A stretch of 64,000 bases of DNA from an uncultured SAR116 cluster alpha proteobacterium (GTDB taxonomy: Bacteria > Pseudomonadota > Alphaproteobacteria > Puniceispirillales > Marisalimonadaceae), in the NCBI GenBank assembly GCA_902524215.1, contig CABZCK010000002.1:1-64000 (forward strand), in the 5' to 3' direction. The notes beneath the pieces were generated by a model. It was not told the DNA's origin. It did not search any database and was given only the letters and a program-made list of their open reading frames with translations. The translations under genes and the position numbers were made by a program. Positions 57,599 to 64,000 of this stretch are shown here, one piece after another (the first letter of the stretch is position 1; every line of letters starts with the position of its first letter).

Positions 57599-57665
57599 TT
57601 TTTCCTCCTAAATAAGAGAAATTAAATCACAAAAAAAAATAACTTACTAATATAAATTTAAAAAA

Positions 57666-57700
57666 TTGATTTTAAAAAATCGATTGATAAAATTTATCAA
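57666..57700. promoter_or_regulatory. Tandem palindromes between dctP and the extradiol dioxygenase
   Basis: A perfect 17-base palindrome TTGATAAAATTTATCAA (57684-57700, odd centre) is preceded directly by an imperfect one, TTGATTTT-AA-AAAATCGA (57666-57683, one mismatched pair). The second overlaps the AAGG ribosome-binding site of the dioxygenase gene. They look like paired operators for a dimeric repressor controlling the aromatic genes, or a hairpin masking the SD. No regulator gene is adjacent. Confidence 0.45.
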
Positions 57701-57710
57701 GGTAATTGAT

Positions 57711-58688
57711 ATGGCAATAAAAGCTCTTTCATATTTAGGCGTTACGTCAGAAAAGATTCAAGATTGGTCTGATTATGCAACAAAGAATCTTGGTATGCAG
57801 GAAATTGATAAAACAAAAAACTCTTTGATGCTAAGAATGGATGATCAAAAACAAAGGTTTTCTATTTCTAATGATGGTGGTGAAGGTTTATCATTTTTAG
57901 GCTGGGAAGTAGAAAACAAAAGTGATTTAGACAATTTTGCATCGATATTAGATCAAAATAATGTAAAAGTCTCGAGAGGACAAAAGTTTCTTTGTGATAA
58001 AAGATATGTTGAAGATTTAATTTATTTTAAAGATCCTGCTGGAAACCAAATTGAATTCATATTTAATCCATTTAAAACTGATGAAGAGTTTAAACCTGGA
58101 AGAGCAATATCTGGTTTCAAAACTGGAATTTGTGGTTTAGGTCACGCCGTATTACATACTGACAATATAGAACCACTCGTAAAATTTTATCGGGATTTAT
58201 TGGGTTTTAAAGTAAGTGATTTTAGTTTTGAACCAATCAGACTTCACTTTTTTCATGTCAATGAAAGACATCATAGTTTTGCACTTGTTGAAACAGGCAA
58301 AGTTGGTTTTCATCATTTTATGGTAGAATACAATAATTTGGATGATGTTGGTCAAGGCTATGATCTTCTACAATTTGAGGACAATAAAATTGCATATACC
58401 ATGGGTAGACACACTAATGACTACATGACATCATTTTATTCATATTCACCTTCAGGATTTTTTGTAGAAAATGGTTGGGGAGGACGGCTCATTGACCCAA
58501 ACACATGGAAGCCTGAATTAACTGATATTGGACCTAGTTTTTGGGGACATGAAAGACTTCATCTTCCAAAAGATCAAAGACTAAAATTTAGAGATAAAAG
58601 GATGGAAATAGCAGCTAATGGAATTCAAGCACCTCTAATAATTGATTGTCCATGGCTTTATCAAAATCAATCCAAAAAAGATGCATAA
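57711..58688 (+). CDS. Type I extradiol ring-cleavage dioxygenase (BphC/HsaC-like)
   Basis: Fe(II) enzyme that opens catechol-type rings next to the hydroxyl pair. At 325 aa it has two VOC domains. The C-terminal one holds the metal triad: His145 in CGLGHAVLHTDN, His201 or His202 in GFHHFMVEY and Glu253 in GFFVENGWGG. Catalytic His of the NERHHSF loop and Tyr in SFYSYSPSG are also present. I chose ATG 57711, with AAGG eight bases upstream; a TTG at 57666 would run through the palindromes. Likely substrate is a 3-substituted catechol produced by the next gene. Confidence 0.88.
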   Translation: MAIKALSYLGVTSEKIQDWSDYATKNLGMQEIDKTKNSLMLRMDDQKQRFSISNDGGEGLSFLGWEVENKSDLDNFASILDQNNVKVSRGQKFLCDKRYVEDLIYFKDPAGNQIEFIFNPFKTDEEFKPGRAISGFKTGICGLGHAVLHTDNIEPLVKFYRDLLGFKVSDFSFEPIRLHFFHVNERHHSFALVETGKVGFHHFMVEYNNLDDVGQGYDLLQFEDNKIAYTMGRHTNDYMTSFYSYSPSGFFVENGWGGRLIDPNTWKPELTDIGPSFWGHERLHLPKDQRLKFRDKRMEIAANGIQAPLIIDCPWLYQNQSKKDA

Positions 58689-60144
58689 TATTAGATGTAA
58701 TGTTTTAATTGTTGGTTTTGGTCCAACTGGGTCAGTGCTTGCTAATTTACTATCAAAATATAATATCACTATCCATATTTTAGAAAAAGAAAACGAAATT
58801 TATAATTTGCCTAGAGCTGTTCATTTTGATGATGAAATTATGAGAACATTTAAGAGTATCGGTATTTTTAAAAAATTTTTAAAAAAAACTATTATCAATA
58901 AGGGAACAAAATTTGTTGATGAATATGATAATCTAATATTAGATTGGCCAAGACCGAAAAAAATTACAGAAAATGGTTTTTACCCAAGTTATAGATTTCA
59001 TCAGCCAGATCTTGAAAAAATTTTAAGAAAAAACTTAATTAAAAATAAAAAAGTTAAAATTAGTTATAATTCTGAGTTATTAGAAATATCAGAAAAAGGT
59101 AATTTTGTATCTGCAAAATATTTAGATAAAGTCAGTAATTCTTTTCAAATCATTAATGCAGATTATGTTATAGGATGTGATGGAGCTAATTCTTTTGTTA
59201 AAGAATATATTAGTCCAGAAATCATAGATTTTGGTTTTGAAGAAAAATGGGCAGTTATTGATTTAATTATGAAACAAAATAATAATAACTTACCTGACAG
59301 AACTATTCAATATTGTAGTAAAAAAGCTCCTGCAACTTACTGTAGAAATGTTGGCAGAAGAAGAAGATGGGAATTTTCTTTAGATAAAAATTCGGTAGAT
59401 AAAGAAATTTTAAATGACGATAAAATTTGGCATTTTTTGTCTAAATGGATTACCCCAGAAGATGCAACAATAGAGAGAAAAACAATTTATACTTTTAAGT
59501 CTTTGATTGCAAAAAAATGGAAAAAAGGAAGAGTATTTATTGCTGGAGATGCTGCTCATTTATCACCACCATTTATGGGTCAAGGAATGTGTTCTGGGAT
59601 AAGAGACGTTTCAAATCTATTTTGGAAAATAGCTTATTGTTGTAATTTTGGACATAAAGAAAAGCTTCTCAAAACTTATGAGAGTGAAAGATTAAAAAAT
59701 GTAAAAGAATATATCATAACCACAATTAATATGGGAAGATTATTAAATTCAATTGGTGATACAAATGTTTCTGATACAGTAAAAGAAGAAAAAGACGGAT
59801 CTAAAAAAATGACTTCTATAAAACCCCCTTTAGGTCCTGGATTAGGAGATAATAAAGATAAATTGAGAGGAAAAATTTTTCCTTACATAAATTTATTAAA
59901 TTCAAATGTATCAAATTTTGACACACAATTTGAAACAGAGTTAGTTTTGCTTACAAAACAAAACGTAGATAATAAAAAAATCAAGCATATAAATGTGAAC
60001 AAATATAAAGAAGTAATGAAAGTTTTCAATAAACTAAATACTAGTGCTTTGATTTTAAGACCTGATAGATTTATTTTAAGTTCATTAAATGATAATTCAA
60101 AAATTAATGATTTTATCGAGAAATCGACATTACAGTTTGGTTGA
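58681..60144 (+). CDS. FAD-dependent aromatic hydroxylase, MhpA-like
   Basis: Class A flavoprotein hydroxylase resembling 3-(3-hydroxyphenyl)propionate hydroxylase, which would form the catechol for the extradiol enzyme. The 487-residue protein has FAD motif VLIVGFGPTGSVLANLL, the DG motif VIGCDGANSFVKE and the GD motif FIAGDAAHLSPPFMGQGMC. I chose ATG 58681, which overlaps the preceding stop by 8 bases, over an internal start at 58642. The C-terminal thioredoxin-like part is shortened compared with MhpA (about 550 aa). Substrate inferred. Confidence 0.85.
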   Translation: MHNIRCNVLIVGFGPTGSVLANLLSKYNITIHILEKENEIYNLPRAVHFDDEIMRTFKSIGIFKKFLKKTIINKGTKFVDEYDNLILDWPRPKKITENGFYPSYRFHQPDLEKILRKNLIKNKKVKISYNSELLEISEKGNFVSAKYLDKVSNSFQIINADYVIGCDGANSFVKEYISPEIIDFGFEEKWAVIDLIMKQNNNNLPDRTIQYCSKKAPATYCRNVGRRRRWEFSLDKNSVDKEILNDDKIWHFLSKWITPEDATIERKTIYTFKSLIAKKWKKGRVFIAGDAAHLSPPFMGQGMCSGIRDVSNLFWKIAYCCNFGHKEKLLKTYESERLKNVKEYIITTINMGRLLNSIGDTNVSDTVKEEKDGSKKMTSIKPPLGPGLGDNKDKLRGKIFPYINLLNSNVSNFDTQFETELVLLTKQNVDNKKIKHINVNKYKEVMKVFNKLNTSALILRPDRFILSSLNDNSKINDFIEKSTLQFG

Positions 60145-60149
60145 AAATT

Positions 60150-60992
60150 ATGAAATTAAGTGCATTACAAGCAGGTTTTAATTTAGATCATATTGCTCTT
60201 GAAAGTCCTTCTCCAAATGAGTTATCAAAATTTTATAAAAAATTCATTATGATGGAACGCATTGAGAAAAAAAATAAGGAAATAATTTGCGAGGGACAAA
60301 ATAGAAAAGTCATATTAATCAAAGGAAAAAAAAACAAGCTTTCTTATGCAGGTTTTTCGTGCAGAAATAAAAAAAACCTTGAACAATTTAAAAACTTTAT
60401 AATTTCAAACAAAGTCCCATTTTCAAAATTTGTAAATAATCACCTTGAAAAAGGTGGTTTCTCAATTGTTGACCCTGATAGCAATATAATATCCTTCGGA
60501 ATTCGAAAAAAAACAAATATTGTATTTAAAAATAAATTTTGTTTGCCTTTACAACATTTAACTTTTGCTAGCAGAGATGTTGAACGATTTGAGCATTTTT
60601 ATTGTGAAATGTTAGGTTTTAAAACTACAGATAGAGTTGTTCATAAGAATAGAAGTTTAGCTACAAGTTTTTTAACTTCGAATCACGAACACCATACTAT
60701 TGCCTGTTTCAAATCTAATAAAATTGGTATTGATCACTATTCATATGAAGTCAGTAAATGGGAAAATATCAAAATTTTGTGCGATTATTTTTCACAACAA
60801 AATATTAAAATAATATGGGGACCAGGAAGGCATGGTCCTGGAAATAATTTATTTGTATTTATTGAAGATTTGGACAAAAATTGGTTAGAATTTTCTGCAG
60901 AATTAGAAATAATTCATGATAGAAAAGTAAATGAATGGCCACAATCTGAAAAAACTTTAAATTTATGGGGCAAAGGAATATTAAGGTCCTAA
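60150..60992 (+). CDS. VOC-family protein, second extradiol dioxygenase-like
   Basis: Two-domain vicinal-oxygen-chelate protein of 280 aa. The metal triad of type I extradiol enzymes can be traced in the C-terminal half: His in LPLQHLTFAS, His in GIDHYSYEV and Glu in NWLEFSAELE, with an NHEHHTIACF loop in the catalytic-His position. The N-terminal domain is diverged. ATG 60150 is preferred; a TTG at 60141 overlapping the hydroxylase stop is the alternative. It may cleave a different catechol or be a chaperone-like homolog of the 57711 enzyme. Confidence 0.78.
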   Translation: MKLSALQAGFNLDHIALESPSPNELSKFYKKFIMMERIEKKNKEIICEGQNRKVILIKGKKNKLSYAGFSCRNKKNLEQFKNFIISNKVPFSKFVNNHLEKGGFSIVDPDSNIISFGIRKKTNIVFKNKFCLPLQHLTFASRDVERFEHFYCEMLGFKTTDRVVHKNRSLATSFLTSNHEHHTIACFKSNKIGIDHYSYEVSKWENIKILCDYFSQQNIKIIWGPGRHGPGNNLFVFIEDLDKNWLEFSAELEIIHDRKVNEWPQSEKTLNLWGKGILRS

Positions 60993-61037
60993 TGTAAAAC
61001 CAAATACATTTTTGAACAATAATTTAGGAGATTTTTT

Positions 61038-61889
61038 TTGGAATTTATCCAACATGACGCACCACTATCTGGAAGTATAAAAGATATTGATTTAAATGAT
61101 TTTATATCAAATCAAGCAAAAACAAATATAATAAAATTTGTTGACAATAATTTAGTAGTACTTATTAAAAATCAATTCATAAATGAATATAAGCTTAAAG
61201 AGTTTAGTAATTTTTTTGGAGAGTTAGACCCACCAGGACCAAATCCTTATGGTATTAATTTTTTGCCAGAACATCCTGAAATTAATGTAATATCAAACGT
61301 TAAAAATTCGAAGGGAATTCCTATTGGAAACCTTGGAGACGGCGAAGCAACATGGCACGCAGATATGACTTATCTTAAAAAACCTCCAAAATACGGAATA
61401 CTTTATGCAGTTGAGGTACCTAAAAATCAAGGAAATACTCATTTTGCAAACATGTATAAAGCCTATGATAACCTACCAAATAATTTAAAAAAAATTATTG
61501 ATGATAAAATAATAATACATGATAGCTCTCATAATAGTGCTGGAATGCTTAGAAAAGGTTTTGAAAAAGTTAGTAGGCCAGATTTAACACCAGGTGCACA
61601 TCATCCTGCTGTTATAACTAATCCACACACAAATAAAAAAAGACTTTTTTTAGGAAGAAGGCCTAATGCTTACATTTTAGGTTTAAGAATAAATGAGAGC
61701 GAGAAATTATTAAATGATATTTGGCATTATGCTACAACTGACGAAGTTACCTGGACTCAAAATTGGGAAGTTGGTGATTTGTTAATTTGGAAAAACTTAT
61801 ATGTTCTTCATAAAAGAGATGCATTTGATCCAAATTCAAGAAGAATTATGCATAGAACTCAAATTAAGGGAAATGACAATCTAAATTAA
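61038..61889 (+). CDS. TauD/TfdA-family 2-oxoglutarate-dependent dioxygenase
   Basis: Fe(II)/2-oxoglutarate oxygenase of 283 aa. The iron facial triad is visible: HxD in ATWHADMTYL near residue 107 and the distal His in RRIMHRTQIKG, whose neighbouring Arg would bind 2-oxoglutarate. Family members hydroxylate taurine, 2,4-D-like aryloxy acids, sulfonates or carnitine precursors; next to aromatic genes an aryl ether or side-chain substrate is plausible. Start is TTG 61038, fixed by SD AGGAG seven bases upstream across a T run. Confidence 0.87.
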   Translation: MEFIQHDAPLSGSIKDIDLNDFISNQAKTNIIKFVDNNLVVLIKNQFINEYKLKEFSNFFGELDPPGPNPYGINFLPEHPEINVISNVKNSKGIPIGNLGDGEATWHADMTYLKKPPKYGILYAVEVPKNQGNTHFANMYKAYDNLPNNLKKIIDDKIIIHDSSHNSAGMLRKGFEKVSRPDLTPGAHHPAVITNPHTNKKRLFLGRRPNAYILGLRINESEKLLNDIWHYATTDEVTWTQNWEVGDLLIWKNLYVLHKRDAFDPNSRRIMHRTQIKGNDNLN

Positions 61890-61974
61890 GATAGCTAATA
61901 AATTGTAAAAAGTTGTTGTTCCAAAAGTATCTAAATGTAAAGATTATTTAATTAAAATATAAACGGAGGATTTT

Positions 61975-62964
61975 GTGGAATTAATTTTTCAAAAATTTAA
62001 ATTATTTGTTATTGGATTTTTTAGCTCAATAGCAATTTTTTCATTATCTCTTTTATTTGGATTTTCAGCTAACGCGGACGAATATCCAAATAAACCAATT
62101 GAGATAGTTATTCATGCTAAGTATGGAGGTGGAACTGATACAACCGCCAGAATGGCATCAATAAGATCAAGAAGAATATTAAAAACAGATATTAGAATAG
62201 TTTCAAAAAGAGGTGGAGCAGGAGCAAAGGCTCAAAATTATGTGCTGACAAGGCCTGCTGATGGTTATACTGTAATGGCCCTCACACAAACTCATTTATA
62301 TACTATGGCTAGAGGTAAATCTAACATGAAAATTGATGACATAGTTGGGGTAGCTAGAGCAATGGATGACCCAACTTTTATTACTGTGTCTGGGAAAAGT
62401 AAGTATAAGACATTAGACGACGTTATCAGTGCATCAAAAAAAGCTCCCTTAAACTGGGGTGTAGCAAATATTGGTGGAACTGAACATATAGGTCTTGTTC
62501 AATTTGCAAAAGAAGCTGGAATAAAAGTTAAAGTAGTACCTTTTGGTTCTGGAGCACAAATGGTTCAAGCTTTAATGGCTGGCAAAATTGATGCTACGTT
62601 ACCTAATGTAAGTGAAGCCACAAACCAAGTTGCTGACGGAACTTTTAGAGCGCTAGTTGTTTTAGCCGAAAAAAGATTAAAAGATTATCCTAATGTTCCT
62701 TCTTCATACGAATTAGGTATTAAAGCTAAATGTTCTACAACGAGAGGATATGCTGTATTAGCTTCGACTCCAAAACCAATTATTGAAAAAATTTCAAAAG
62801 GATTGGTTAAAGCGATGAAACATAAAGTATTTGCTAACTATTTAGCTAGTGCAGGTTTAACTGTAGAAGGTAGTGTTGCAGGTACAGCAGTTTGGGACAA
62901 ACATCTTAAAGAAGAATTTAAGGTGGCTCAAAGTGCATTAAAAGATTTGGGGTTATTGAAATAA
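61975..62964 (+). CDS. tctC: Tripartite tricarboxylate transporter binding protein TctC (Bug family)
   Basis: Periplasmic solute receptor of 329 aa with an N-terminal signal segment (residues 10-33, ending SANADEYPNKPIEIVIHA). Bug-family features are GGGTDTTARM, KRGGAGAKAQNYVL, PADGYTVMA and GTEHIGLVQFAKEAGIKV. Starts with GTG after a strong GGAGGA SD, 4 bases away. Known TctC homologs take citrate, terephthalate, protocatechuate or nicotinate; next to aromatic genes an aromatic acid is plausible. tctB follows 12 bases later. Confidence 0.9.
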   Translation: MELIFQKFKLFVIGFFSSIAIFSLSLLFGFSANADEYPNKPIEIVIHAKYGGGTDTTARMASIRSRRILKTDIRIVSKRGGAGAKAQNYVLTRPADGYTVMALTQTHLYTMARGKSNMKIDDIVGVARAMDDPTFITVSGKSKYKTLDDVISASKKAPLNWGVANIGGTEHIGLVQFAKEAGIKVKVVPFGSGAQMVQALMAGKIDATLPNVSEATNQVADGTFRALVVLAEKRLKDYPNVPSSYELGIKAKCSTTRGYAVLASTPKPIIEKISKGLVKAMKHKVFANYLASAGLTVEGSVAGTAVWDKHLKEEFKVAQSALKDLGLLK

Positions 62965-62976
62965 TTTAATTCACTA

Positions 62977-63474
62977 ATGAATAATTCTTTTAAAAATTTA
63001 TTTAATAAAACTGATACTATCATAGCGATCATAATATTTGCTATGATAGTATTTTTATGGAATGCTGCAGACAACTTTGATAGCGTTTCGGATTTGTTTG
63101 CACAAAACATACCGCCTCAATTGTTTCCTCAAATTTTGTTAATTACAATTGGTTTATTAACAGTATTAATACCGTTTGAACACATTTTACTAAAAAAGTC
63201 TGGCAAAGATATCGACTCAGGTAGGAAGAAAAAAATTAATTTTGCAACTTACGGTACGATGGCTATTTTATTAACGATAATTGTTTTTTCAGAATTTTTA
63301 GGAGCTTATGTTACAATTTTTTTAGCATGTTTTGTTCTTCCAGTTTTCTGGGGAGAAAAAAATCTTAAATTATTGATACCTTATATCATTTTATTTCCAC
63401 TATTTATAATATTGATATTTAATATTTTATTAGGTGTTTATTTTGAACCAGGTATCTTAGAAGGCTATTTATAA
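62977..63474 (+). CDS. tctB: Tripartite tricarboxylate transporter small permease TctB
   Basis: Small membrane subunit of 165 aa with four hydrophobic helices (IIAIIIFAMIVFLW, LFPQILLITIGLLTVL, YGTMAILLTIIVFSEFLGAY, IPYIILFPLFIILIFN). The periplasmic loop after helix one and the PQLFPQ segment are family-typical. Position between tctC and tctA makes the call firm despite low conservation. No clear SD; probably coupled to tctC. Confidence 0.85.
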   Translation: MNNSFKNLFNKTDTIIAIIIFAMIVFLWNAADNFDSVSDLFAQNIPPQLFPQILLITIGLLTVLIPFEHILLKKSGKDIDSGRKKKINFATYGTMAILLTIIVFSEFLGAYVTIFLACFVLPVFWGEKNLKLLIPYIILFPLFIILIFNILLGVYFEPGILEGYL

Positions 63475-63486
63475 TTAGGGCTATTT

Positions 63487-64000
63487 ATGGAAGATATAGT
63501 TAAAGGTTTATCCTTAATTTTAGAATTTGAAAATATAATTTTAATTTTAGGTGGAGTATTAATTGGAGTTTTAGTAGGAGCTCTGCCTGGATTAAGTTCA
63601 CCAATGGCTATAGCTTTATTGATACCATTTACCATAACACTTGATCCGGTAGCCGCTATCGCTATGATGGCAGCTTTATATTGTGCTGGTACCTTTGGTG
63701 GCTCTATTACAGCTATTCTAATCAATGCACCTGGAGCACCTCCAGCAGTTGCTACAGCTCTTGATGGATATCCAATGGCTAAAAATGGAGAGCCTGGAAG
63801 AGCACTTGGTCTCGCAGCTGTTTCAAGTGTGCTTGGTGGTATATTTAGTTTGATTGTTTTTATTTTTGCTGCACCATTACTTGCACAAGTTGCCCTAGAA
63901 TTTGGACCACAGGAATATTTTGGTTTAGCTATTTTTGCACTTTCTATGCTTGCAACAATGAGTGGCAAATCTTCAATAAGAAATCTTATCTCAGGTTGTG
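63487..64000 (+). CDS. tctA: Tripartite tricarboxylate transporter large permease TctA (3' end off window)
   Basis: The frame is open from ATG 63487 to the right edge (about 171 residues of an expected 500). The N-terminus carries the family signature: LGGVLIGVLVGALPGLSSPM, ALYCAGTFGGSITAILINAPG, DGYPMAKNGEPGRALGLAA. It is the main membrane channel for the TctC-bound substrate. AGGG lies seven bases before the start. Last gene in view; whether more aromatic genes follow cannot be seen. Confidence 0.93.
   Translation, partial: MEDIVKGLSLILEFENIILILGGVLIGVLVGALPGLSSPMAIALLIPFTITLDPVAAIAMMAALYCAGTFGGSITAILINAPGAPPAVATALDGYPMAKNGEPGRALGLAAVSSVLGGIFSLIVFIFAAPLLAQVALEFGPQEYFGLAIFALSMLATMSGKSSIRNLISGC

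Noticed and set aside
63465..63968. Antisense open frame of 167 codons inside tctA
   Set aside because: It is rich in Ala/Pro/Ile as the complement of a hydrophobic membrane gene; the plus-strand frame is clearly TctA.

Overview
The window is a densely coded, very AT-rich stretch (about a third G+C by eye) carrying roughly 65 protein genes. I see no rRNA, tRNA, CRISPR array or transposase, and no gap above about 210 bases. It looks like an alphaproteobacterium, probably a free-living marine one. Three things point that way: the order proA-nadD-rsfS-rlmH-gpmI-ctpA-rppH, the F1-ATPase operon atpHAGDC next to priA, and a Fur-family protein of the Irr type, which is typical of Alphaproteobacteria. 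Convergent neighbours overlap at their stop codons five times, a sign of genome streamlining. The exact clade cannot be fixed by reading alone.

Region 1 (1-14.8 kb) is housekeeping: proline and NAD synthesis, ribosome silencing and modification, glycolysis, a periplasmic protease, RNA 5' processing, F1-ATPase, replication restart, transaldolase and XerC. Region 2 (14.8-17.4 kb) is an oxidative-stress and iron module. A complete katG has a near-consensus promoter with an Irr-type palindrome just upstream of its -35 box, and the irr gene follows directly. Region 3 (17.5-34 kb) is mixed metabolism: an amidase, an omega-amino-acid aminotransferase, a racemase-like CoA transferase, a XylX-like sugar-acid dehydratase, a hydroxyisobutyrate-dehydrogenase-like enzyme, an orphan ornithine-lipid acyltransferase (olsB), a two-domain flavin monooxygenase, ppk-ppx and azlCD.

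Region 4 (34-46 kb) is a catabolic block with its own TRAP transporter: two MmgE/PrpD proteins, an acyl-CoA dehydrogenase, DctPQM, a family III CoA transferase, a MaoC hydratase, a CitE-like lyase and an HTD2/Meh-like hydratase. This set of families matches the itaconate (C5-dicarboxylate) degradation cluster of Pseudomonas. Region 5 (46-52.7 kb) is a plus-strand run of a ThDP enzyme, a small unknown protein with Pro at position 2, two enoyl-CoA hydratase-family proteins, a PcaB-like lyase, a hot-dog thioesterase and a CoA transferase. I cannot match it to a known pathway. Region 6 (52.7-64 kb) is aromatic catabolism: pobA, a second TRAP system, a type I extradiol dioxygenase, an MhpA-like hydroxylase, a second VOC protein, a TauD-like dioxygenase and a TctCBA uptake system that runs off the right end.

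Together the accessory genes describe a scavenger of small organic acids, amides and aromatics. High-affinity binding-protein transporters feed CoA-ester chemistry, and Irr is the only transcription factor I recognise in 64 kb.
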